Shown: positions 1-5,473 of the stretch, in pieces
How positions within the stretch are numbered: position 1 is the first letter of the stretch
Layout: each line of letters starts with the position of its first letter
Assembly (NCBI GenBank): GCA_021812265.1
Contig: JAKAOI010000057.1
Coordinates: 1-9,494 of the forward strand
Source of the DNA: Chloroflexota bacterium
GTDB lineage: Bacteria; Chloroflexota; Ktedonobacteria; Ktedonobacterales; JACDGC01
Reading direction: 5' to 3'
Length of the DNA stretch: 9,494 nt
Made by a program: the position numbers and the translations under genes
The notes under the pieces: generated by a model
Seen by the model: the letters and a program-made list of their open reading frames with translations, nothing else
What the model was told of the DNA's origin: nothing
The model's database searches: none

Positions 1-501
1 AGCAGCAGCTCTTCTACCACTGATTCCGGCAGCAGCAGCGGCAGTTCTACTACTGACTCCAGCAGCAGCAGCGGCAGTTCCACTACTGACTCCGGCAGCA
101 GCAGCGGCAGTTCCACTACTGACTCCGGCAGCAGCAGCGGCTCTTCCACTACTGACTCCGGCAGCAGCAGCGGCTCTTCTACCACCGATTCCGGCAGCAG
201 CAGCGGCTCTTCCACTACTGACTCCGGCAGCAGCAGCGGCTCTTCTACCACCGATTCCGGCAGCAACAGCGGCTCTTCCGCTTCCGATCATGGTAACAGC
301 GGCAGTTCTACCACCGATTCCGGCAGCAGCAGCGGCTCTTCCGCTTCCGATCATGGTAACAGCGGCAGTTCTACCACCGATTCCGGCAGCAACAGCGGCA
401 GTTCTACTACCGATTCCGGTAGCAACAGTGGCAGTTCTACTACCGATTCCGGCAGCAACAGCGGCAGTTCTACCACTGATTCCGGCAGCAATAGTGGCTC
501 T
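1..501 (+). repeat. 33-bp tandem repeat array encoding an 11-residue Ser-rich unit
   Basis: About fifteen units follow each other. TTD (or ASD in two units) starts at residues 6, 17, 28, 39, 50, 61, 72, 83, 94, 104, 115, 125, 136, 147 and 158. Thirteen full units are spaced by 11 residues or fewer; the two ASDHGNS units are one residue shorter (30 bp). Two silent versions of the core alternate, ACTACTGAC and ACCACCGAT, which points to unit shuffling within the array. The array continues beyond the left edge. It lies wholly inside a coding frame, and every length change seen is a multiple of three. Confidence 0.93.
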
Positions 502-870
502 ACTACTATTACTATTACGACTACTGGCTCCGGCAGCAGCAGCGGTTCTTCTACTCCAAGTTCGGGCACTTCCGGCAGCAGTGGCTCTTCTACTTCAAGT
601 TCGGGAAGTTCCGGCAGCAGTTCAAGCAGTTCCAGTAACAGCGGCGCTTCTATTTTGAGCATATCGGTACAAAAAAATGTAAGCGCGATTCACGAAATAT
701 TAAAGCGGTTAGGGCTGCAAAGTGAAACCAGCGGAATAACCGGGATTACCGGCGCTACTATCACCATTACGAACACATCCAACATAACGATACAAATTAC
801 ATTAGAGAATGGGACCAATACATCAAAAACATATCTTGTCAAAAAAGATAAAGATATACGAGAAGGTTGA
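1..870 (+). CDS. Ser/Gly/Thr-rich tandem-repeat protein, 3' part only (unrecognised, surface-protein-like)
   Basis: The reading frame is open from the first base to a TGA at 868-870, giving 289 visible residues; the true start lies left of the window. Residues 1-167 are about fifteen copies of an 11-residue unit of the type TTDSGSSSGSS, with SNS and ASDHGNS variants. A Thr/Ile stretch (about 168-175) and a Ser/Gly linker run to about residue 216. The rest is non-repetitive: a short amphipathic helix candidate (NVSAIHEILKRLGL), then a beta-prone Thr/Ile/Asn segment and a charged tail, KKDKDIREG. No LPXTG motif, membrane anchor or known domain was recognised, and the N-terminus that would show a signal peptide is missing. 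The composition resembles stalks or linkers of bacterial surface or secreted proteins, some of which are glycosylated on Ser/Thr; that role is inference. The in-frame TTG at 655 is not taken as a start, because the frame continues unbroken upstream with coherent repeats. Confidence 0.75.
   Translation, partial: SSSSSTTDSGSSSGSSTTDSSSSSGSSTTDSGSSSGSSTTDSGSSSGSSTTDSGSSSGSSTTDSGSSSGSSTTDSGSSSGSSTTDSGSNSGSSASDHGNSGSSTTDSGSSSGSSASDHGNSGSSTTDSGSNSGSSTTDSGSNSGSSTTDSGSNSGSSTTDSGSNSGSTTITITTTGSGSSSGSSTPSSGTSGSSGSSTSSSGSSGSSSSSSSNSGASILSISVQKNVSAIHEILKRLGLQSETSGITGITGATITITNTSNITIQITLENGTNTSKTYLVKKDKDIREG
271..390 (+). repeat. Exact 57-nt direct duplication within the repeat array (63-bp period)
   Basis: Positions 271-327 and 334-390 are identical over 57 nt. 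The flanking copies at 243-270 and 306-333 differ by one base (AAC versus AGC). This is a recent duplication of a two-unit block that contains the unusual ASDHGNS variant (GCTTCCGATCATGG). It keeps the reading frame. Confidence 0.9.
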
Positions 871-871
871 A

Positions 872-915
872 ATTCCACAAAAATAACGGTTTCCGTTGGG
901 AATATCCAATTTTTT
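872..915 (+). terminator. Possible terminator of the repeat-protein gene
   Basis: Just after the stop at 870, ATTCC (872-876) can pair with GGAAT (899-903), enclosing an inner perfect AACGG/CCGTT stem (885-889 with 893-897, loop TTT). A run of six T follows at 910-915. The T-run starts seven bases after the outer stem and the stem is short, so this is a weak candidate. The hairpin at 1026-1061 is the stronger alternative. Confidence 0.3.
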
Positions 916-944
916 GCTGGATGTATCAATTTCCTCTTACCCTG

Positions 945-960
945 TGTCAAATCTGTGACA
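945..960. promoter_or_regulatory. 16-bp dyad TGTCA-N6-TGACA, possible operator
   Basis: There is a perfect 5-bp inverted repeat with a 6-bp spacer, AATCTG. The geometry matches that of CRP/FNR-family operators (5-N6-5 or similar), but the half-site is not the consensus of either. It lies immediately upstream of the promoter-like sequence at 962-990, in the leader of the MFS gene. The assignment rests only on symmetry and position. Confidence 0.25.
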
Positions 961-961
961 T

Positions 962-990
962 TTGTATCTTACTAAGCGTTAAGATATATA
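962..990 (+). promoter_or_regulatory. Weak sigma-70-like promoter candidate upstream of the MFS gene
   Basis: TTGTAT (962-967) and TATATA (985-990) are separated by 17 bp, the usual spacing. The region is AT-rich, so chance matches are likely. If it is real, the transcript would pass through the hairpin at 1026-1061 before reaching the MFS start at 1090. Confidence 0.25.
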
Positions 991-1025
991 TGCAATATGT
1001 AATAATGTGTTGCTATTGCATGGCC

Positions 1026-1070
1026 AACGATGGATCATAAATAAGTTTAAGATCCATCGTTTTCTATTTT
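1026..1070 (+). terminator. 11-bp hairpin with T-rich tail (terminator or attenuator)
   Basis: AACGATGGATC (1026-1036) is perfectly complementary to GATCCATCGTT (1051-1061) across a 14-base AT-rich loop. The tail reads TTTTCTATTTT. This looks like an intrinsic terminator. It would close transcription from the repeat-protein gene ending at 870, or attenuate a promoter at 962-990. It ends only 28 bases before the ATG of the MFS gene, which leaves little room for a separate promoter downstream. Confidence 0.5.
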
Positions 1071-1089
1071 GTAATATGGATATCATACT

Positions 1090-2385
1090 ATGTCTCTAAA
1101 ATCATTCGTATACACACCGCCGGAATTATCGGCAGAAAATCGAAACCACGGCAGAAATGTTCTGTATGTCAATGGGTTTCTTATGTTGTTCGGATATTTT
1201 ACAATTATTAGTGTTACCGCGCTGCATTTTACTCACGATATTCGCCTGACGGCAACAGCTGTAGGCGTTGCGTTGGCAATCCGGCAGTTTATACAGCAAG
1301 GATTAGATCTTTTTGGCGGCGTATTTGGTGAACGTTTTGGGTATAGAATCTCGATTACGCTGGGATGTTTTATTCGCGCGCTTGGCTTTATCGGATTCAG
1401 TGTTGCCCGCTCATTTCCAGAATTGCTGTTTGCTGCATTAACCGCAGGTTTTGGCGGAATGTTTTTTGACGCAACCGGAAGCGGCGCAATGGCCGCCGTT
1501 GTAAAACCGGAAGAGCGTTCGCGGGTTTTCTCCATTTCCGCAACCATCAATAATATAGGAGCGGCGCTAGGTCCACTGGTTGGTATATATGCATATGCGT
1601 TTTGGGGATATAGGCCGGTGGGGTTGCTTGCCGCATTAGTTTTTGTTGTCATCGGGTTAGAAACCTATTTCTTTCTGCCCAATCATATCGAGAGGTATGC
1701 TGCGTCACAAAAAATGCCGGCGCCTTCGCTGAGCAGAAGTTTGCGCGCGGCAATAAACAACCGGGAATATATCATTACCATAGCTGCGTTAATGGGATTT
1801 TGGAGTATTTTATCCCAAATTTCCTTGACGGTTCCGCTTATTGCAAATAAAATTGGCGGCGCTTCGGGTGTCGCCATCATCTTAGGAATTAATGCTTTTT
1901 TAGCAATTCCGCTGCAATATCCGCTGGTGCGTATTGCTGAACGATATATGGACCTAATGAAGATATTAGGTTTTAGCGCAATCATATGTGTTGCCGGCAT
2001 GGTGTTAGTGTATACAGCAGCCACAATGCCGCTGGAAATTACAGGCATTGTTTTAGCAACCATCGGAAGTTTGGCGGTAACCCCCATAACGGCAGCCATT
2101 TCCGCTAAAGTGGCCCCACCGCGAGCGCTGGCAGTATTTTATGGCATTTCAGCTATCGGTGTGGGCGCGGGAGGAGCATTGGGCATGTTTATTGGCGGAC
2201 GATTATATGATTTGCAGATATCGTTGCACAGCCAATGGTTTTTAGGGGTTTTTACGGCAATAGTCGGCGCCGCCGTTTCGTGGGCGTTTCTGCAAACTAA
2301 AACACCCGGTATTTGTGCGCTGCCTGCTTCGCGCAAAGGGCTTGCGGCTATGATGAAAGATCAATCTGGGATAGTTCATCCTTAA
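1090..2385 (+). CDS. MFS transporter, MdtH-like multidrug exporter family
   Basis: This is a 431-residue inner-membrane secondary transporter that probably exports small molecules by proton antiport. About twelve hydrophobic segments are visible (roughly 24-46, 55-78, 87-107, 109-133, 148-170, 176-196, 228-250, 259-282, 290-310, 315-338, 346-372 and 382-402). A hydrophilic central loop lies near 198-225. The segment [18 protein letters not shown] (60-77) closely resembles E. coli MdtH as remembered ([20 protein letters not shown]). It leads into MFS motif A, here [11 protein letters not shown] (76-86), with Glu where the family usually has Asp. Other parallels are [13 protein letters not shown] (121-133) and the GGRLYDL end of helix 11. 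The ATG at 1090 has no clear Shine-Dalgarno sequence upstream. The 3' end overlaps convergent miaA by 38 bp. The family is firm; the substrate cannot be told from sequence, and calling it a drug exporter rests only on MdtH similarity. Confidence 0.92.
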   Translation: [431 protein letters not shown]

Positions 2386-3319
2386 TTTCAGCGCTGCTTA
2401 AAAAGCTATTGACTATTTCTGCCGCCGTTTCCACCAAATTTGGATCGGCGGCGTCCAGCCAGTGAATAGCAGAATCTCGGCGAAACCAAGTAAGTTGTCT
2501 GCGTATAAAATCGTGGGTGGCAAATTTCATCAGTTGAACTGCATCAGCCAACGTCCGTTCTCCACGCAAATATTCCCCCATTTGCCGGTATCCCAATGAA
2601 GACATTGACGGTAAACTCCAATCATAGCCTTTTTGCAGCAGTTGGGCTGTTTCTTCCACCAAACCCAGTTGCATCATACCATCGATCCTTGTGTCGGCGC
2701 GGGTATACAGCATAGCGCGATCGGTATTTAGGCCCAGCTTCAGGCAGATAAATTCATCCTGCCCCATTTTACGCTGCGCCGACAGCGGCTGTCCTGAAGT
2801 CTGGACAATTTCCAACGCGCGAATTACCCGGCGGATATTTGCGGCGGGAATATTTACCGCCGCATCGGGATCGAGCTGCCGCAGTATTTCGCGCAGCGCT
2901 TCGGCGCCGTGTGTTTTCGCCAATTCCTCCCATTTCTGCCGCTGCTCATAATCCGGCGGAGCCGCCGGAATTTGCAGCCCATCAGCTATTGACTGAACAT
3001 ACAAGCCTGTGCCGCCCGCCAGCAAAGGAACTTTATGAGCGGCTGCTATTCCATATATTGCCTGTTTAGCCGCATGTTGAAAATCGTGCAGTGTAAATCG
3101 TTCATCGGGGTTCACAATATCAATGAGATGATGCTTGGCTTGCTTTTGCTCTTCATCGGTTGGTTTGGCAGAGCCGATATCCATGTGGCGATAAATTTGC
3201 CGCGAATCAGCGTTTACAATTTCTCCACGCAATCGCTGCGCCAGCGCAATGGCTAACGCAGTTTTGCCACACGCCGTCGGCCCGACTATAACAATCAGCG
3301 GCTGTTTTTGAGCGTTCAT
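2348..3319 (-). CDS. miaA: tRNA dimethylallyltransferase MiaA
   Basis: MiaA transfers the dimethylallyl group of DMAPP to N6 of A37 in tRNAs that read UNN codons, forming i6A. The protein has 323 residues, close to the usual 300-320. Visible motifs in order are the P-loop GPTACGKT (13-20), NADSRQIYRHMDIGSAKP (37-53, including the expected catalytic Asp at 38), HHLIDIV (63-69), AGGTGLYVQ (101-109), NIRRVIRALEI (161-171), LGYRQMGEYL (242-251) and the C-terminal RRQLTWFRR (273-281). All key positions are intact. Its ATG overlaps the rqcH stop as ATGA, so translational coupling is likely. GGAAG lies six bases before the ATG as a Shine-Dalgarno sequence. The 3' end overlaps the convergent MFS gene by 38 bp, with no visible terminator between them. 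Confidence 0.97.
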   Translation of the reverse strand: MNAQKQPLIVIVGPTACGKTALAIALAQRLRGEIVNADSRQIYRHMDIGSAKPTDEEQKQAKHHLIDIVNPDERFTLHDFQHAAKQAIYGIAAAHKVPLLAGGTGLYVQSIADGLQIPAAPPDYEQRQKWEELAKTHGAEALREILRQLDPDAAVNIPAANIRRVIRALEIVQTSGQPLSAQRKMGQDEFICLKLGLNTDRAMLYTRADTRIDGMMQLGLVEETAQLLQKGYDWSLPSMSSLGYRQMGEYLRGERTLADAVQLMKFATHDFIRRQLTWFRRDSAIHWLDAADPNLVETAAEIVNSFLSSAEIKDELSQIDLSS

Positions 3320-5172
3320 GAAGCGCTTCCGTTAGGCAAATGAGGTTCGCGGCGCGGCGTTGCCTGAATGGTGCGTTCTCTTTCATAGATAACCATGCCG
3401 GGACCGGAGTTTTTCATGCGGCGCACATAGCGCTGCTGCGTATAGTCCACCGGAATATATGGCGCGCCGCGCGATTGACTGAACCACGCGGCCAGCGACG
3501 CGGCATACTGAATAGTTTCGCCATCCGGCTCTTTTCCGGCGCTTTTTATGATAACATGCGCGCCCGGAACTCCGCGCGCATGCAGCCATATATCGGATCC
3601 GGAGCCAATTTCAAATGTAACATATTCGTTTTGCGCGCTGTTTTTTCCGACATAAATCGCAAACCCTCCGGAGCTTTTCACTTGGAGAATATTCATGCTT
3701 TTCTTTTGGTTTTTTTTAGGGTTCTGCGATTTTTTTCCTGAAGATTTTTTTCTGGCTTTATCTGCCAACAATTTAGTTTTGCCATTTTGTAAATTATAGC
3801 CTTGGCGGGCCGCTACAATCATTTCTTTCACTTGATAGATATCATCTAACGATTCTGCAAGTTCCAGATCAGTTTGCAACTGCGAAATATATTCTAATTC
3901 CGCTTGCGTATCGGCAATCTGCTGCGGCAGCAACGCCGCGCCGCGCCGCATTTTATGATATTTGGCAAATCGGCGTTCGGCGTTTTCCACTGCGCTGTAT
4001 TGCGGATCCAATTGTATTGTAATAGCGGCATTGCCACCGCCGAAATCGGGAACGATAAAACTGCGCGCGTGTTCGGGAATTTCATTGGCAAAAGACAGCA
4101 GCATATCGCCTTCAAGACGCAAGGTGTCTGCTGCAGCATAGGAAAGCTGCTCCTCCTGCAAAGCGCCAAGTTTTCGCTTCAGGCGATCTACAGCGGTGTG
4201 CAGTGTTTTTCGCAGCGGCGCGCGAGCCGAATCGAGCGCGCTATGCCATTCTTTAGCGCCGAAATATTCCGCTATCAGTTCATTAGCGGAATGTAAAGGC
4301 TGCGTGGCGCCATGAAGCGATGTATATTCCGGAAATATGGCGGCGTCTGTTAAAATATGCCGCTCATTATAAGATCCCGCCATATTCCATGCGCGCTGCC
4401 GCGTTTTTTCAGCCATACGCCGAATCTCCATAGCAATAGCGCGGCATATATCCGGCGCTTCCGGCGCTGATAATGCAATATTTTGGCCGGTGTCTCCAAC
4501 GGATTGAAAGACTATTCCTTTTGCCAAATCGGGGCTGACACCGGCATAGATTGCCGTAACTATTTTAGCGGCGCTCATTGGCTCTGTAGAAGAAACCGTG
4601 GCGGCGTATGCGAGAATATCTTCTGCGCGCGCCTGCTCAGGATAGTATTTAGGGTGTACTTCGCCGCCTGCAGTAAATGTTTGCGGCGGCGGCGATATAT
4701 ATTCTTTATTGGGTTGAATTGCGCGATAGTGATTTACTTCAAGGGACACTTGGCGCAACGCCCCCAATATCATATTTTGACTGTTTATAAGAATTGCGTT
4801 GGAAGCTTGCCCCATAATCTCGGCAATAAGGATGGTTTCATCTTCACCGGAGCGCATTGTATGTATTGCAACAATTCTTTCCCATTCCGGCTGATTCACG
4901 CTTGTTATGCGCGCGCCTTCCAGATATTTGCGCAGCAGCATAACAAATGCGCTGGGGTCCGGTAAAATTTTAGCCGGTTTAGCTCGCGAAGCCGCAATGC
5001 GCGCAAAGCGCGAGTGCGCCGATATCGTCAGCCACGATGTTTTGCGCTGCGCAAATATCTGCAACGCAATAGAGTCTGGAGTAGGCGCAATAACCGACTC
5101 AATATGCGCGCCAACAAACGCAGACTGCATCTCTGAAACAACCGCAGTAATTGCGGCGGCGTCTATTTTCAT
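3316..5172 (-). CDS. rqcH: RqcH / Rqc2-type NFACT family ribosome quality control protein
   Basis: Bacterial RqcH binds 50S subunits carrying stalled peptidyl-tRNA and recruits tRNA-Ala to add C-terminal alanine tails that mark the chain for degradation. The older FbpA (fibronectin-binding) label refers to the same family. The protein has 618 residues. The NFACT-N domain shows SAHSRFARI (51-59), MLLRKYLEGARI (78-89) and AEIMGQASNAIL (117-128). A helical/coiled-coil middle follows, then a Lys-rich linker (about 472-495). The NFACT-R domain (about 499-605) has the diagnostic SSGGFAIYVGKN (500-511) and DIWLHARGVPGAHVI (527-541). At the site of the B. subtilis DR motif (D97/R98) this protein reads WERI, so Asp is replaced by Glu98. 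Three poly-A heptamers lie in the linker coding sequence. The start ATG at 5172 has a modest AGG about seven bases upstream. It forms an operon with miaA. Confidence 0.95.
   Translation of the reverse strand: MKIDAAAITAVVSEMQSAFVGAHIESVIAPTPDSIALQIFAQRKTSWLTISAHSRFARIAASRAKPAKILPDPSAFVMLLRKYLEGARITSVNQPEWERIVAIHTMRSGEDETILIAEIMGQASNAILINSQNMILGALRQVSLEVNHYRAIQPNKEYISPPPQTFTAGGEVHPKYYPEQARAEDILAYAATVSSTEPMSAAKIVTAIYAGVSPDLAKGIVFQSVGDTGQNIALSAPEAPDICRAIAMEIRRMAEKTRQRAWNMAGSYNERHILTDAAIFPEYTSLHGATQPLHSANELIAEYFGAKEWHSALDSARAPLRKTLHTAVDRLKRKLGALQEEQLSYAAADTLRLEGDMLLSFANEIPEHARSFIVPDFGGGNAAITIQLDPQYSAVENAERRFAKYHKMRRGAALLPQQIADTQAELEYISQLQTDLELAESLDDIYQVKEMIVAARQGYNLQNGKTKLLADKARKKSSGKKSQNPKKNQKKSMNILQVKSSGGFAIYVGKNSAQNEYVTFEIGSGSDIWLHARGVPGAHVIIKSAGKEPDGETIQYAASLAAWFSQSRGAPYIPVDYTQQRYVRRMKNSGPGMVIYERERTIQATPRREPHLPNGSAS
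3320..3329 (-). promoter_or_regulatory. Perfect palindrome GAAGCGCTTC over the miaA ribosome binding site
   Basis: The ten bases directly before the miaA ATG are self-complementary and include part of the GGAAG Shine-Dalgarno sequence. As RNA this can make only a short hairpin or a dimer contact, so an effect on miaA translation is possible but weak. The sequence also codes for the last residues of rqcH (GSAS). Confidence 0.25.
3710..3751 (-). repeat. Three poly-A tracts (8, 7 and 7 nt) in the rqcH linker
   Basis: On the coding strand, runs of seven A (3745-3751), seven A (3730-3736) and eight A (3710-3717) fall within 42 bases. In zero frame they read AGA AAA AAA, GGA AAA AAA and AAA AAA AAC. 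Each contains an X XXY YYZ heptamer of the kind that permits -1 ribosomal slippage. They encode the Lys-rich linker between the coiled coil and NFACT-R. Confidence 0.85.
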
Positions 5173-5192
5173 CGAAATACCTGCTGCCCTTA

Positions 5193-5198
5193 TTTATA
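5193..5198 (-). promoter_or_regulatory. Possible -10 element for rqcH
   Basis: The minus strand reads TTATAAAT, with TATAAA about 20 bases upstream of the rqcH ATG. No convincing -35 is seen at 16-18 bp spacing; that position falls inside the hairpin module at 5204-5332. A TSS here would leave a very short leader that still contains the weak AGG ribosome binding site. Confidence 0.25.
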
Positions 5199-5203
5199 AT
5201 CAT

Positions 5204-5332
5204 GACTTTCGTTTCAGCATGGAACATCGGGGATGTACAAGGGGAGCCGCCCCTTGTACGGGGTTCTGAGGTGTCCCCAGACCTCCCTTTGTTTCAGATA
5301 TGAAACATACGCTTCTCTTTCAAGCGAAAGTC
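5204..5332. repeat. Candidate MITE/REP-like palindromic module with imperfect terminal inverted repeats
   Basis: The ends are inverted repeats matching at 11 of 13 positions: GACTTTCGTTTCA (5204-5216), and GACTTTCGCTTGA on the other strand (5332-5320). Inside are a perfect 10-bp stem GTACAAGGGG/CCCCTTGTAC (5235-5244 with 5250-5259), alternative GGGG/CCCC, TCTG/CAGA and GAGGT/ACCTC pairings in 5260-5285, and GTTTCA/TGAAAC (5291-5296 with 5301-5306). A related sequence, GTTTCAGCATGGAACAT, begins at 5211, so this small palindrome occurs twice, 80 bp apart. TAATC flanks both sides (5197-5201 and 5337-5341), a few bases outside the ends, which is weak support for a target duplication. No transposase is present. 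Whether it is dispersed in the genome cannot be seen here. Confidence 0.45.
5235..5259. repeat. Perfect 10-bp stem, 5-nt loop hairpin
   Basis: GTACAAGGGG (5235-5244), loop AGCCG, CCCCTTGTAC (5250-5259). This is the strongest dyad in the intergenic region. No T-run follows on either strand, so it is not a standard intrinsic terminator. It is the core of the module at 5204-5332. Confidence 0.85.
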
Positions 5333-5473
5333 CTAGTAATCTTATGTAATACCTACGCGCATAACCTTGCGGAGCCAATAGCGCAAGGCAGCCTTAATCG
5401 CGCCCGGAGGCGTTTGCCGCGCGCGAGCTAAAGAGATGGCGGCGCTTTACAAGCTTTCTTAATAATTGTCGCA

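Larger units (their letters stand above)
5173..5473. other. Hairpin-rich intergenic region between the MerR-like regulator and rqcH
   Basis: No recognised gene lies in these 301 bases. They hold an rqcH leader (5173-5203), a roughly 129-bp module with terminal inverted repeats (5204-5332) and further perfect dyads. TTATG/CATAA pairs at 5342-5346 with 5360-5364. CCTTGCG/CGCAAGG pairs at 5365-5371 with 5382-5388. TCGCGC/GCGCGA pairs at 5398-5403 with 5421-5426. On the minus strand one frame stays open from about 5393 to a TGA at 5214-5216; its only usable start is a TTG at 5378, giving 54 codons (listed as rejected). The remaining stretch, 5427-5473, shows nothing clear. Confidence 0.6.

Noticed and set aside
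1..501. CRISPR-like array
   Set aside because: Units are contiguous, coding and near identical throughout, with no distinct spacers; it is a protein tandem repeat.
290..662. Long open frames on both strands over the Ser-rich repeats (Ala/Pro/Val-rich on +, Glu/Leu/Pro-rich on -)
   Set aside because: They are frame shadows of the 33-bp repeats. The frame used by the repeat protein continues into a non-repetitive C-terminus and a stop, while these are pure repeat artefacts.
655..870. Independent small gene starting at TTG 655
   Set aside because: It is in the same frame as the upstream repeats with no stop between, so it is the C-terminus of the repeat protein.
1233..2099. Minus-strand open frames inside the MFS gene
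   Set aside because: They are antisense shadows of a clear membrane-protein coding frame, with no recognisable domains or start signals.
5214..5378. 54-codon minus-strand gene in the hairpin region
   Set aside because: Only a TTG start, no ribosome binding site, and the sequence is dominated by palindromes. It is kept as an observation rather than called as a CDS.
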